Origin: Delphinus delphis
Lineage: Eukaryota; Chordata; Mammalia; Artiodactyla; Delphinidae
Direction of reading: 5' to 3'
NCBI RefSeq assembly: GCF_949987515.2
Contig: NC_082696.1
Span: forward strand, 36,808,431 to 36,872,430
DNA length: 64,000 nucleotides
Below the pieces are notes generated by a model, which was not told the origin of the DNA, did not search any database, and saw only the letters and a program-made list of their open reading frames with translations. Position 1 is the first letter of the stretch. Each line of letters starts with the position of its first letter. Position numbers and translations under genes: made by a program. Below, one piece after another: positions 12,521 through 24,820 of this stretch.

Positions 12521-12837
12521 TGTAAACAACTGCTTAAACCTTCAAAACACAACCCCCTCGTACCCCTTGGAATACTCTTGCCTTAAAGGAACTGTCATAG
12601 GCAGGTTTGGATGATAAAGGAAAATCAACTTGGCATATGATATCCAGGGAAATATGGGAAAAACGAGAAGTCCTTTCTTTAAAAGGAAACTAGAATTAGA
12701 ACAGGGAACAGAAATATTCTAGGATGGTGAAGCCCAAGTAAGGGAAAGCCCTCAAACATAGCTTAATGCCAAAGGCCCAAGTCAGTTTGCCAGTATCCAA
12801 ACTGATACTGGATATGTGACCTAAGAGTCAGCTCTTT

Positions 12838-13048
12838 GGGCTTCCCTGGTGGCGCAGTGGTTGAGAGTCCGCCTGTCGATGCAGGGGACACGAGTTCGTG
12901 CCCCGGTCTGGGAAGATCCCACATGCCGCGGAGCGGCTGGGCCCGTGAGCTATGGCCGCTGAGCCTGCGCGTCTGGAGCCTGTGCTCCGCAACGGGAGAG
13001 GCCACAACAGAGAGAGGCCCGCATACCGCAAAAAAAAAAAAAAAAAAA
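12838..13048 (+). mobile_element. CHR-2-like tRNA-derived SINE, young copy
   Basis: Full-length SINE starting GGGCTTCCCTGGTGGCGCAG and ending in GCATACCGC and a poly-A tail. Flanked by perfect 15-bp target-site duplications AAGAGTCAGCTCTTT at 12823-12837 and 13049-13063. Its internal open frames on both strands are not genes. Confidence 0.95.
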
Positions 13049-13439
13049 AAGAGTCAGCTCTTTGTGGTAGTGGTGATGGGAGGGCGCTCTGGGTAATTCA
13101 AGGTAGCTACTGGCTCATTTGGAAGAATGCATGTACCAGAAAGTGGGTCTAAGTCAAAAGCTATAGAGAGAAGAAAGGGAGAAGACAGAATTCCTAGTAG
13201 ACTTCAGGCAGATTGTAGCAGAGTTTGTGAGAGAGTTACACCAAAAGTCATTTCAGTTTTATAAGAGATCCCTTACCCTAAGAGAATAAAATAGTTATTA
13301 AAAGGGAGAAACTCAACCTGGGGATGGGAGGGATTTAGGGTAGATTATCCAGAAGAACAAGAAAGCTAAGGCTAAGGTGTTTGGAGGGATTTATGGACCA
13401 AAGGGGACTATTTAAACCTAGGCAAAACTAACCCAATGA

Positions 13440-13560
13440 ACTCGGCTTAATTAATTCATGCATTTAGAGTTTTATTCTTTATTATGTGCAACAAACTGTG
13501 TTAAACACTGAGAGGTATGCATATAAGTAAAACATAATCCCTATCCTTATTTCTTACCTT
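13440..13560 (+). repeat. Possible L2/MIR-like fragment
   Basis: 'tattctttattatgtgcaacaaactgtgttaaacactgagaggtatgcatataagtaaa' resembles the 'tactatgtgccaggcactgtgctaag' region of the old repeats. The sequence around it (13064-13439 and 13561-13990) is otherwise unassigned. Confidence 0.4.
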
Positions 13561-13993
13561 ATTAATGAACTACTTCCTATCTTTGTAATGATGTTGCAAT
13601 TGTTATCTAAATAAAACTGAACTAGAGCAAAGGGAAGAAGCATTGAAGAAAAGCAAGGACACCCTGTAGAAGGAAAAATAACTTTGATTTTACCCTTGGG
13701 TGAAGGCACTGAATGGAGAATGTGAATTATATTTTAGTAAAGATATCATCATTTCTAATATCTGTTCTTTAAATACTTCTGAGAGCACAGTTTACTGCAC
13801 TGAATTGGCAACTGCATTGTTAAGCCATGACGCACAAGTTGTGGTGCCTTCCTGTGCTGTGCTCTGGTTTAGCTCAGTGGTTGCTTTGATCAGAAAATTA
13901 TTCATCAATTTCTAAAAGCCACACAGGGGCTTAGCATTTAAAACCTCCTAGAACAGCAGACTGTTTAGCTGGAATGGTATAAACTGGAACAAA

Positions 13994-14018
13994 AGGCAGC
14001 CACTCTTCCTGGCTGCCT
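13994..14018. other. Short perfect hairpin
   Basis: AGGCAGCCA and TGGCTGCCT form a 9-bp perfect stem around a 7-base loop. It lies in a low-repeat stretch (13900-14200). No miRNA-length stem is visible. Confidence 0.6.
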
Positions 14019-14746
14019 TGGTGTTGGCTCATTGGATTCCATGGTTCAGTGACTCTTATCTGAACAGTATGAAACTTTATCACGAAGAGTTTTATTCTGC
14101 TTTAAACCTGCAGATGAAAAGTAATTTAGTTCATATGCTGCAGTGATGCAAATCAAAACCCATAACATTTTTATTAATTGCTGAAAGCAGACAGGGTTTC
14201 AGAAGCACAAAAGTACCAGCATAGAACTATAGAAACAAAATAAATCTGAAGACAAGGTCTGGAAAGGTGCCCAGTGTTTTGGAAGTGAAGGGTCTGCTTA
14301 TATATGATTTTACAAGTGTAATTTTGCTGATGCAAAATCAGTACAAGTAGTTTAAGTTTTAAAAATTCTTTGGCATAAACTAAAGCTTCTTAATTCAAAT
14401 CTTGACATTAAGCAGCTTTTAACTTATTTTTCACTTACAGTGAAAACTGATTTTATTCCTGCTCAGCCCACGTTCCTACCTGCTGTCATTTTGGACACAA
14501 TTTCATTGTAGTCCCTAAAGTCTTCTCTCATAATAAACAAGTAGCTTCCCAGATAGCTAAGGTCTAAGGCACTGTCTACTCTGTTTGTAGAAAATAAACA
14601 GTGCCTAGCACAGTAGTCAGTGTGAACAACTCAAATAATCGTAAAAGAACTGAAATTTCAACCCTGACTTTTACTGCTTAAAAGAAGGGAAATGGATAAA
14701 AATAAAAATCTTTGCCAGTGCAGCAAGTCAGAGATCATTATATATG

Positions 14747-14784
14747 TCACACACATATACACACACACCACACCACACATACAT
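14747..14784. repeat. CA-rich microsatellite, imperfect
   Basis: ACACACATATACACACACACC with CACCACACC interruptions. Flanking sequence from 14020 to 15050 is otherwise unassigned. Confidence 0.8.
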
Positions 14785-15054
14785 CAAATGAACACAATGA
14801 AAGTGCTTGTAGTTTTCCATCAATTCAGTGATGATAACAGTAACATTCAGCACCATGTGACTCAAGGACTTAGTTGTATTTGCAAAATTATTAGTTGTTT
14901 CTATGTAGTCTTAACTTATCCAGATTAAAAGTGAGAGTTTTTATAGCAAGTATTCTATTCTACACAGTATCTATAGGATTGGTTAGGTGTTTTCTTTCTT
15001 ACTTTGAGGTGCTTTCACATCACATCCATCCAATATAGTGGGTTGTATGTCAAA

Positions 15055-15210
15055 AGTCCTCAAAAGAATCATCTGAGGATGTTAAACTATTGCTAAACTA
15101 TTGCTCAAGCCCAGTTTCCAGATATTTGATTCAGGAATCTGAATGTTTCCAATACGTTGACGAAGTGATTCTAATGTATGTCATTTGCAAACCACATTTT
15201 GAAAGACTGT
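15055..15210 (+). mobile_element. MER20-like hAT-Charlie MITE fragment
   Basis: 'agaatcatctgaggatgttaaa', 'tttgattcaggaatctgaa' and 'gattctaatg...aaccacattttgaaagac' follow the order of a MER20-type non-autonomous hAT element, with a small local duplication (CTATTGCTAAACTATTGCT). Confidence 0.55.
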
Positions 15211-15229
15211 CTAAAATTTCAGGTTTAAA

Positions 15230-15915
15230 AATGCTGCTTCACACCTCTTAGGATGGCTACTATAAAAAAATGAAAGAAAGAAAATAACAAGTGTTGATGA
15301 AGATGTGGAGAAATTGGAACCCTAGTGCACTGTTGATGGGAATGTAAAATGGTTTGGGAAACAGTATGGCGGTTACCTAAAAAATTAAAAATAGAATTAA
15401 CCATATGATCCGGCAATTCCTCTTTTGGGTATATATTCAAAAGAATTGAAAGTAGAGTCTTAAAGAGATATCTGTACACCTGGGTTCATAGTAGCATTAT
15501 TCACAGTAGCCAAAAGGTGGAAGCAGCTCCAGTATCTATTGACCATGAAATGGATGAATGGATACACAAACCGTGGTGTATACGTACAATGAAATATTAT
15601 TCAGTCTTAAAAAGAAAGGGAATTCTGACACATGCTACAACTTAGATGAGCCTTGAGGACATTATGCTAAGTAAAACAAGCCACACAAATGGAAAAATAC
15701 TATATGATCCCACTGATTTGAGCAACCTAAAGTAGTCAAATTCATAGAGACAGAAAGTAGAATGGTGGTTGCCAGGATCTGGTTGGCAGAGGAATGGGGA
15801 GTTGTTGTTTAAAAGAGTTCTGGAGATTGGTTGCACAATGATGTGAATGTACTTGGCACTACTAAAGTATACACATAAAAGCGGTTGAGATGGTACATTT
15901 TCTTTTGTGTTGGCT
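15230..15915 (+). mobile_element. Old L1 relic (end of ORF2 and 3' UTR)
   Basis: Forward L1 landmarks: 'caagtgttgatgaagatgtggagaaattggaac', 'gcactgttgatgggaatgtaaa', 'accatatgatccggcaattcc', 'attattcagtcttaaaaagaaaggg' and 'agaatggtggttgccagg'. Many substitutions and no long open frame. Confidence 0.9.
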
Positions 15916-15919
15916 GTGA

Positions 15920-18585
15920 AGGGAAAGTGGAGATGGACAGCAGTTTGAAGGAGAACAAAGATAAAAAGATTCCGTTTCTAAATGGAAGTGTCTTGAAAAA
16001 GACTAAACTGAAGGAAAGGACTCAATGAAGGGAGAAATGTTGATAATGCAAGGGAATTAAATATAATTTAACATACGTAAAATACATTTGTAATTCACAA
16101 ATAAAACTTGGCACCTAGTAGGTTTGCAATACTCTTAATCTTTCCATGTATACTTTGCATCAGAGAGTGAATAAGGTAAAATGTCTGAGGGACTCTAACT
16201 TTCCATAATTCCAAGACATAAGGAAAGTGGGTAGGTATCATAAAATCCTACTTATCTGACTGGAACCGTGCTAGCATCGAAATGCTGAATATTTTATCAT
16301 CAGTTTCAGAAATGCCAAATGGAGAAGGAAGTTCACTTCATTGATCTTGCACTGCACACTCCTATTCATAAAATGAGTTGATTATATTGATTCTTTGAAC
16401 AAAATGGCAACTAATACTTCTTAACATTCTAATCTTGGCAATCCTATTGCACTGTTGAGGATAGAGAATACAAATTCCAATATTGGGACCTAGATTTAAT
16501 TCTGTCTCTTCCAGAGCTTAGAAATAGTCTAGTACTGAAGCTTACAGATCCTGGCATTCCTTTCTCCAAATGGAACAGCCTAGCTCTGGGCTGCTCTGGG
16601 CTCTAGAGAGGTGAGGTCACCTCATGCTGAGGTGCTTCTCTGCCAACACAAAGCAGGACTAAAACATCCATTTTTAATCTGAATGGCCTACCTCCCAGGT
16701 GTTTAGAGAAAATCTAAAGAGTATTCTACGCCTAGAGCACCAATGGAACACTGGGAAATAGATGCTATTTTCAGAGCAGCACATATTTCCACTAAAAACT
16801 TCAAAATATGCTTGACACAGGGCTGAGTAGTATTTGAAAGGTAGCAATTTAGAAATTTTAAGATTCCAAATAAGCCTCTTTTTGCACATATTTAAATTAT
16901 TTAAACCATGCATGTATCTTTTTCCCATTATAATTTGTTCCACTTAATTTGCCATAGCTTACAGTTAACTGATCTACCCTCCTATATTTAATGGAAAACA
17001 ACAGCAACAACTAACTTGTCAGTTGTTGGTTGAGGTGAGAAATCCCCAACAAGTCCTATGAATCATCAAGAGGACTAAAATTTCCTGACAGCTACATTGG
17101 TCTTTGCAAAAAGTCTAAACTCTCCACCCATCTGTTACTATAGAAGACTCTGACATATGGTCCTTGTGCTGCTTAATTACACATTTCTTTTCCACTCCAG
17201 TTAACTTATTTCACTTATTTGTCATTTCTAATATTTTAGCTAAAATTATGCCATTTTCTTCCTTTCAGTTTGACTGATAGCAAGAATTTTGATTGCCAGG
17301 AAAAAAATGATTCAGTCCTCTAAAATAAAAATGAGGATCTAATCAGCAAAAAGTCCTGAAAGAACATGACATTCTATTTAGGAGATGATTGGCTGCCCGT
17401 AAATGAGAGAGTGTGTGTGGGAAACTTCCTTAAGTCCCTGTTATTTGATTAACTCGTAAAGGCTAAGATCGACTGACAAATTCAATTATACATTCAAATT
17501 ATATTTCTAAATTGGCTTAATTTTTTTAAAGTGATGAATGAACCATAGGGGAAAAATTCCATTACAATGTGAATGAGAAGGAATAAGTCCTAACATTAAT
17601 AGTATGCCAGTGCACAAAAACTTCCCTGTTTCTCTTGATTAGCTAGATAGGTTTAATGAACAGAAATATCTGGTTTATAGGTCAACTGTGGTGTTTACTT
17701 TCTAAGAAGAGAAAGCTCTTTAGGATACAAAAGAGAAAAAACGTGATGATGTCCTTGGAAAAGTAATAAAAGTCCTCTTGGGCTGATTTTATCTTAGTAA
17801 AGCAGATCATAAATAAAGAAAACTATTTGGCTATAGATTGTCTTGAAAGGTACAGAATTTGCTAATGACTGCCTGGTAGGAGCAATTCAGGAAGAAGTCA
17901 TTGCTGATTGCAAAAGACATTTCCGAGTTAGATTCTAATACAGTCACATAGTGATAAGTAATGTGTTGCTGAACATTTGCCCCCTCTGGAGACTTAATGT
18001 ACCACAGTCAGAAAAAAAAAGAGAAATACTTTCCATATAGTCTCCTATTAAAGTTTGAACCATTGTCAGCACTTGAATATAGTAAATTCCAGTTTTATGG
18101 AATAGGTTGAAACCAAGGCTATTACATAAAAATTGATTTTGACACAAAATGGATATTAGCAATTTATCCTAAGAATGCTATTGAAAAAAGTCTATTTGAC
18201 TAATGAAGGATGATAAAGCATACTACTATTTCTCCTTTTTCCTTCTATACTGATAAATTAGCACACACACAAAACAATAAAATTACATTTAAACTCATAA
18301 GTATTATTTAAATCTTCTTTACAAGTCAGTCATTTTTGCTCATCAAAAATGGCATGTTCAATTGAATTTTTACTCTATTAACAAATATTATCGATTGCAG
18401 CTTATTATTTTTTATTCTTTAAATTTTACCTGCAAAATTTAGATTATTTAAATTGACTCAGAGAGAGAGAGCACTGCCCAACGAGCCGCCTTGTAAAGGT
18501 AGTTGTGAAGACTGGCAGGATAAAATGTTTGGAACTTTTTTGAGTTTCTTGCATAAACTTCACTTTTGAGCACTTATTTTCTGCT
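15920..18585. other. Unassigned intron
   Basis: About 2.7 kb of AT-rich unique DNA. No repeat family or exon recognised. A CTGGGCTGCTCTGGGCTCT stutter near 16587-16605 is minor. Confidence 0.4.
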
Positions 18586-18589
18586 AGGA

Positions 18590-18672
18590 TAAGTTGCAGA
18601 TGAGGAAACAGAGGCTCAGAGAAATTAAACACACGTGCAGAATCATACAGCAAATTGGAGTTTGAGTGATAG
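18590..18672 (-). repeat. MIR fragment
   Basis: 'agatgaggaaacagaggctcagagaaatta' and 'acagcaaattggagtttgag' are the MIR core in reverse orientation. Confidence 0.75.
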
Positions 18673-18734
18673 ATGGTATAGTTGCAAAGTTTATGAATTT
18701 TCTCGAAGTACTTGATATATTAAAAGACAGTGAG

Positions 18735-19225
18735 CAAAAAGTATACACAAAAGTTCATAGCTGCAGTATTCATAGTAATCAAAAAGTAGGACCGCCCAAA
18801 TGTCCATCAACTGATGAATGAATAAATGAAACGTGGCACATTCTACAATGGAACATATTTGACAATAAAAATGAAGTAAAGATGCATGCTACAACATGGA
18901 TGAACCTTGAAAACTTTATGCTAAGAAGAATAAGTCACAAAAGACCACATATTGTATGATTACACTTAGGTCAAATATCCAGAATAGGCAAATCTATAGA
19001 GATAGGATGCAGATTTATGGTTTCCAGGGACTGTGGGAGGCTGGGAAGGGCACTGCTACTGGGCACAGGCCTCTATTTGGAATGATAGCAATGTTCTAAA
19101 CTTAGATTATTGTTACGGTTGCACAACTGTGATTATACCAAAAGTCGCTGAACTGTACGCTTGAAATGGATGAATTTCCTGGTATATGAATTATGTCTTG
19201 ATAAGTTGTTAAAAATAATTTGGTT
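18735..19225 (+). mobile_element. Old L1 relic (end of ORF2 and 3' UTR)
   Basis: 'tcatagctgcagtattcatagtaatcaaaaagtagg', 'tgtccatcaactgatgaatgaataa', 'tgctacaacatggatgaaccttg' and 'tggtttccagggactgtggg' are L1 landmarks in forward order. Independent of the relic at 15230. Confidence 0.88.
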
Positions 19226-19538
19226 ATTGAATGTCAAAATGATCCCATGCTTTTTCTTCATTTTACAATATTAGGTGGATATGTCCTTAGAGATAAAATT
19301 ATGTAACTCCGAGATCATTTGTGAATATGCCTGGAAATCACACCTCTCCTAGAATTCTGAACAATCAGCATCCCTCCTCATTCCCCTTTACTCTTTCATT
19401 TTACAGAAAAAATCCCAGGTTGACCCTCCTCCAGGAGAGCAGGCAGAGAGTGTGCTCCACTAACGGCCAGAATAGAAGTGTGCTAATGGATGCTTATGAA
19501 TCCGAGAACACACAATTAATGCATAAATATAGGCTTTT

Positions 19539-19894
19539 TAAAATTTATTTATTTATTAAAAAAATTTTTTTTGACTGTGTTGTGTCTTCGTTGCTGTGCG
19601 CGGGCTTTCTCTAGTTGGGGCCTGCGGGGGCTGCTCTTCATTGCGGTGTGCGGATTTCTTATTGTCGTGGCTTCTCTTGTTGCGGAGCATGGGCTCTATG
19701 TGCGTGGGCTTCAGTGTTGTGGCACATGGGCTCAGTAGTTGTGGCTCGCGGGCTCTAGAGTGCAGGCTCAGTAGTTGTGGCGCATGGGCTTAGTTGCTCT
19801 GCGGTATGTGGGATCTTCCTGGGCCAGGGATTGAACCCGTGTCCCCTGCGTTGGCAGGCGGATTCTTAACCACTGTGCCACCAGGGAAGTCCCC
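19539..19894 (-). mobile_element. CHR-1-like long tRNA-derived SINE, minus strand
   Basis: Reads from an A/T-rich tail on the left to CCACCAGGGAAGTCCCC on the right, the complement of a GGGACTTCCCTGGTGG head. The middle has repeated 'ggctcagtagttgtggc' units. It is about 356 bp, longer than the CHR-2-like copies. Target-site duplications AATATAGGCTTTT lie at 19526-19538 and 19895-19907. The open frames across it are repeat-derived. Confidence 0.92.
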
Positions 19895-20399
19895 AATATA
19901 GGCTTTTAACGGTAGAATTCCAGTCATCTTGGTGAGAGAGATATACTTTTTAAAATGATGTGGCTGAATTAGTATTATTCCTTTCAAAGTAGTTACCAAG
20001 GGTGGATCTCTATGCTCTAAATATGTTTATTGACTTAAATGCTTATTTTTATTACAATGATTGTTATTGTCACTCTGGAGTTGTTTTAGAAGGTTTTGAT
20101 ACTTTCTCTTGAATAGTGGCAATAACTAATTCTTTGGGGCTGAATTTTATTTTTGAGATATGACAAAAGTTATTAGAATTCAAAGCAAATGAATATGACC
20201 AGTAATAACATGGGGCATTGAGTAATCCCACTGGGGTTCAAAAGTCAATATCTATCTGGCTTCTCCAAAAGAAGAATTTCACATTATTTTGAGTAATTGC
20301 TGTGCAATTCATTTGATATATTACATGTATTTATTGGATCTCAATAATTTCCTTAAACACTGGGAAAATGTATTGTTATATAAGGTGACATCAATGAAG

Positions 20400-20582
20400 G
20401 CTAATGAACATTTACTAGCACTACAATTTATAAAATGATTTTCATAATCTATCTCAAAAATTCTAAGAAAAGCTGCAAATTTTTTTTATCCTATTTTAAT
20501 TGAATGTGAGGAAATTAAACAATGAGAAAGTGATAGAGCAGGGCTCAAAACTAGATGTGTATACAATAGTTCTAGACCTTTC
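20400..20582 (-). repeat. MIR SINE, diverged
   Basis: 'gaacatttactagcac', 'tttttatcctattttaattga', 'gaggaaattaaacaatgag' and 'agagcagggctcaaaacta' are MIR landmarks in reverse. The unique stretch 19908-20399 holds nothing I can name. Confidence 0.65.
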
Positions 20583-20659
20583 TTTTTAATTAGGATGTTG
20601 TCTTGCACTGCAATTTTATAAAACAACACTTGTTTAGGTACGCTCACACATATATGATG

Positions 20660-21170
20660 GCATCCACCCATTCATTCACTCACTCAAAATATATTTGTTG
20701 AAGGCCTACTATGTGGCAGGCACTCTTTCAGGTGCTGGGAATATAGCAGAGAATAAAAACAACCAAAACTCCCTGCTGTCATGGAGTTTATCACATAGCA
20801 GAGAAGATGACCGTCAGATAAACGAGCAAAATATATAGTATGTTAGATGGTACAAGTGCTATGGAGAAAAAGAAAGCGAGAGGTGAGGGAGAAAGCCATG
20901 GGTGATAATCAGGGGGAGAAAATTCTAGGCAGAACTCTAGGAAGTTCTGGGAAGAGCCCAGGCTAAGTCTGAAGACCGGAGTGTTCTCGGTGTATTCATG
21001 GAGAAGTGGTCAAGGAGGTAACAAGACCAGATGATGAAGGCAATGTAGACACTATACTGAATTTGGCTCTGGCTGTAGCTAAATGACATTGGGGAGCCAC
21101 TGCAGACTTTCAAGAAAAGGAGCGATGTGATAAAACTCATGTTTTAGAAAGAGCACCATGCTGTTGTGTT
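20660..21170 (+). repeat. Ancient L2/MIR-like repeat, longest copy here
   Basis: 'cctactatgtggcaggcactctttcaggtgctgggaatatagcagagaa', 'actccctgctgtcatggagtttatcacatag', 'tacaagtgctatggagaaaa', 'attctaggcagaactctaggaag' and 'ggggagccactgcagactttcaag' appear in the usual order of a widely dispersed mammalian repeat. I can recognise the repeat but not its official name. Confidence 0.6.
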
Positions 21171-21179
21171 TAGACTGAA

Positions 21180-24140
21180 GTGGGGCAGGGCATGTTTCCT
21201 AAGGATCCATCTCATTAGTCTAAGTTCACAACAGATATTCTCAGACTCAGCATTTTTATTGCTCCTCATGCCACAGCTTGGACCCAGGTGTCTCTTGCTT
21301 TGCCCATTCGGAAAGCTCCCCCCAGCTTCCCTACTGTAGGGCATAGTATAAAAATGGTTGTATAGGAACCCAAAGGTGGAAACTACTCTATCATTCCTGT
21401 ATATGGTGGGTACAGCAGATATGAGCAGAAGTCAAAATAATGTCTGTTACTTATACTATGTCCTGGACCTTGAACTCTGGTTGCAAAGCAAGATGAAATG
21501 TTAATTATACAGGTCTCTACATTCTTTTAGCATTTTAATGTTACCTCTATATTTGTGTTTTAAAAACATAACCTTTTTTTGCCAATAGACCTCAGATCCC
21601 TGGTTTCAGAGCCTATTGCCATGAAAAGAGGGAACAAAGAGAAACTTTATCAAGCTGATAGGAAAGTACCAAGGAATAGTTCAAACAAGGGACCTACTTG
21701 TAGACATTGCTCTTATTTTGGGGGAAAAAGTCTATAGTGGAATTGTTTTAGGGCACATCTCCTTTAACAACTGTATTTCCTTAACCTAGCCAAATATGTA
21801 GTGCTAGAACAACAGATTTAGCCAGAATCTAGATGTTACATTTTGCCTTTGGTTCATGTATGTTGGTGGGGGAGTGGTGTGGAATGCAGAAGAGAGAAAG
21901 GGAAGGAAGCCAGGTGGCAGCTTTGTGAAGTTTGCTGGAAGCATTGACAAGGGGCAGGGATTGATGGGGACGGGCTGTAGCCCGTATAGGCCACTAGGAA
22001 TATGCGTTGTGACTCGATTCTCTCAACAGGTGCTGCTCAATGGCTCTTACCTGGTCATACCGCCGGCTGCCTTGGGTGGGACCATAGCCACCATGGTGTC
22101 AAAATGGCCTGATTTAGGAAGGGGCACATTTAAGGCCTCTTTTTGGATACTTCCTAGATTTGCCTACAGAGTAATTGTTGTGGGGGAAGCGGGGGTCATG
22201 GCAGTAGAAGCTGATCATGGCTGAAGAGGGACCCTCCAGCTCTGGCAGCACAGGGGAGGGAAGGGGGAGGGAATGTGAAGACAGCAGGACGGAGGGAGAG
22301 TGGGCAACGAGGTGGTGGAGCCACCCTTTGACCTTTTATCTCCTGCCCCACCCCCTTCCTCAAAGAGGTGGGCAGGCATCTATGTTTGGGACGGCCAGCC
22401 AGGTGACTCCCCCCAGCCCTCTACCCCGCCCCAAGCCTGTGGCACCTTGTTCTGGCGCGTGGAGAGGCTCTACAGCTGATTCTCACTCTTAAAAGCTTAA
22501 AATTAGGGAAAGTAGCAAGTGTGACCTGGTAAGGAGAAAAGAAAATGGAAAATGTGCTCCAGTGGTGAAGAGCACAGGGCATACTGGAATGAAATCCACT
22601 TTTTCACGGCATTTGCAGGAAGTGGATGGCATTAACAGGGTTAAACTGCCTAATGAATTCTGCAGCCTGGACGCTCAGCACTCTGAACCGTTCTGTTTTG
22701 CCAAGGCTCCTGGGATGGATGGCTGGCAACGCTCCTCTGACATGAATAAATGTCTCCTGCCACTACTGGGTTCTGGCTCTCCCTGCTTAAATGAGGAGCC
22801 TCCCATTACTCAGTCAGGCATACCTGCTTCCTACTTCGGAGCCTCCATTTCTTGGAAATAACCTGTCAGGTCCCATCTGCTTCATGAAGCTGCCAGCCCC
22901 CTGAGAGGAGGACCTTCACTCTGCTCTCCTGTCAGATGCTGGAAACCCAGAAGGGAATAATCCTTCCAATCTGCCAGAAATGGCTTTTGTGATATCAAGG
23001 CCTGCCTCAGGGAACCACAATATTCTATAATCAGGTGAAAATTAGATTTGTAAGTACACCACTTTCTTTCTTGGGTGGCTTGCAAAACTTCTTCTCACCT
23101 TTGTTTGTAGGGAGAATTGCAAGGCCTTTAAATTTATAGCCATTAATAAGCAGGAGTCTGCCTAACACAAATATTGTTTTCCTATATCAGGCAGGTGTGG
23201 AGAAAGCTGCAGAATAGACAAAAGTCTTTTCACCAGTGAAAAATGAACATTAAACTTGCACGTCAGCTCCAAGCATGAAGTGGATTATAGCAGGTGCAAT
23301 TAATTGCCATTACGTTTATTGGAACCTTGAAAACAATTAGCAAGTGTCCTAGTTGATATGACAGATTCATTAATCATTTAATATATTCCTACAAATTGAT
23401 TTATCAATCAAATAGCTACCTCTGGTTGAATAACTCATGACTGTCTTATGGCTCTATTCATAACTCTGGTCTGTTTTTTAAAGGAAGCCAAAACGCTTTC
23501 GCTTAATTTAGATCCCTCAGTTTCAGTAGTTATATAAATTACACCTCAATCTCTTGAAGTTAGAACCACCACAGCAATAAGAGGGATTCACAAAGCAGAC
23601 ATTTGAAAGGGCTGGAAACAACATGTCAGGGTCAGGTATACATTCTTCAGGGGAAGAAATTACACTGACAAAAAGGACTTATTCAAGGGACTGTCTTGAG
23701 GACAGTGCAGCTGGGCCTCAGGAACAGCTAGACCTTGTCCAAGCCAATTTTAAAGTTGCTAACTGGGCAAAAAGGCTTCTTGGAAATATAAACTACTCAA
23801 GGTCACTTACTCATTCTCCTTATAGTATCTCTGACAGATGACCAGACAACTTTTCCTTGAATTTCTACATTGATGGAGGGTTCACTTGCATTATATTTTG
23901 GAATGGTTTTGATTATCAGAATTACTTCTTATTCAGAGTAAAATTTTGACTCCTAGCCCTGGAACTACACAGAGTGAACCTAACACCTCTTCCAGGTGAC
24001 AGCCTTTCTAATATTTGAAGACAGCCATCCTAACCTCTTGAGTTTATTCGGTTCAAGAATGTGATTTTTCATGTATGATGGCTCTAAAATCTCTTCTGTG
24101 TCTCCATCTTTTAGATGTATTTCCATTTCCTAAACTTTCA
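21180..24140. other. Low-repeat intronic segment, possible conserved non-coding DNA
   Basis: About 3 kb without a recognisable transposon, unusual for this window. It has a GC-richer part (about 21880-22480) and an AT-rich part with clustered TAAT/ATTA cores (about 23100-23420). Open frames at 21856-22224, 22217-22492 and 22562-22861 resemble no protein I know, have no paired splice sites I can defend, and are probably chance. A regulatory role is inferred. Confidence 0.35.
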
Positions 24141-24159
24141 CCTAGCACATGATATTCAG

Positions 24160-24312
24160 ATAAACAGTCTTTAATCTTTTGAAACCTCTGTTTTCTCATC
24201 TGTAAAATATATACTGTCTACCTCTTTGGGTTGTTGTAAAGCCTAGCAATGAAGAATATTTAATATCCATCCATCCATATACCTGGCACGAAAAAGAAAA
24301 AAAAAAAGAAAT
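24160..24312 (+). repeat. MIR fragment plus A-rich tract
   Basis: 'cctctgttttctcatctgtaaaat', 'ctacctctttgggttgttgtaaa' and 'acctggcacg' are MIR landmarks. An A-rich run follows at 24292-24312. Confidence 0.7.
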
Positions 24313-24574
24313 GACCACAATACTCCAAATGTGGAAGTATGAGTTCTAACCACCTCCATTGTTTGAAATTCTGAAATTAATGCAACTTAAGTCTGTTTTG
24401 TCTTTATTTGGAACCTTCAGCACATTGTTAACTCCTATTGGGCTGGTTGCCAACTAAAAATCTGTGAAGCATTTTCTAGTGATTTCTGCTAAACCATATA
24501 CATCCTATCCCGTACTCTATTTGAGGCTATCCTTACAGGCTTTCTTAGGAGGGGACAAAGCTTAATGCCAGTTT

Positions 24575-24820
24575 ATTATGGTGATTAAGAGAAAGAGTTT
24601 TCTGGATTTGAAAGTTTGCTCCTCTACTTAATAGCCATGACCAGATAAAAGGAATTAAATCTTGCTGAGGCTCAATTTCCTTATCTATATAATAGGGATC
24701 ACAATAACACCTATATCAGAGGATTGCTGTGAGGATTAAATGAGCTTTATAAGGTGTTTCTTTGGAGTGCTTGATACATAGGAATCACTGCATAAAATGT
24801 GCACTATTGTTATTATTTTA
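24575..24820 (+). repeat. MIR SINE, nearly full length
   Basis: 'ggtgattaagagaaagagttt', 'cctctacttaatagcc', 'ctcaatttccttatctatataatagggat', 'gaggattaaatgagc' and 'tgatacataggaatcactgcataaa' follow the MIR consensus from head to tail. Confidence 0.85.

Noticed and set aside
21856..22224. 122-codon plus-strand frame in the GC-richer segment
   Set aside because: No recognisable domain, no defensible splice sites and no similarity I know. Kept only as part of a possible non-coding element.
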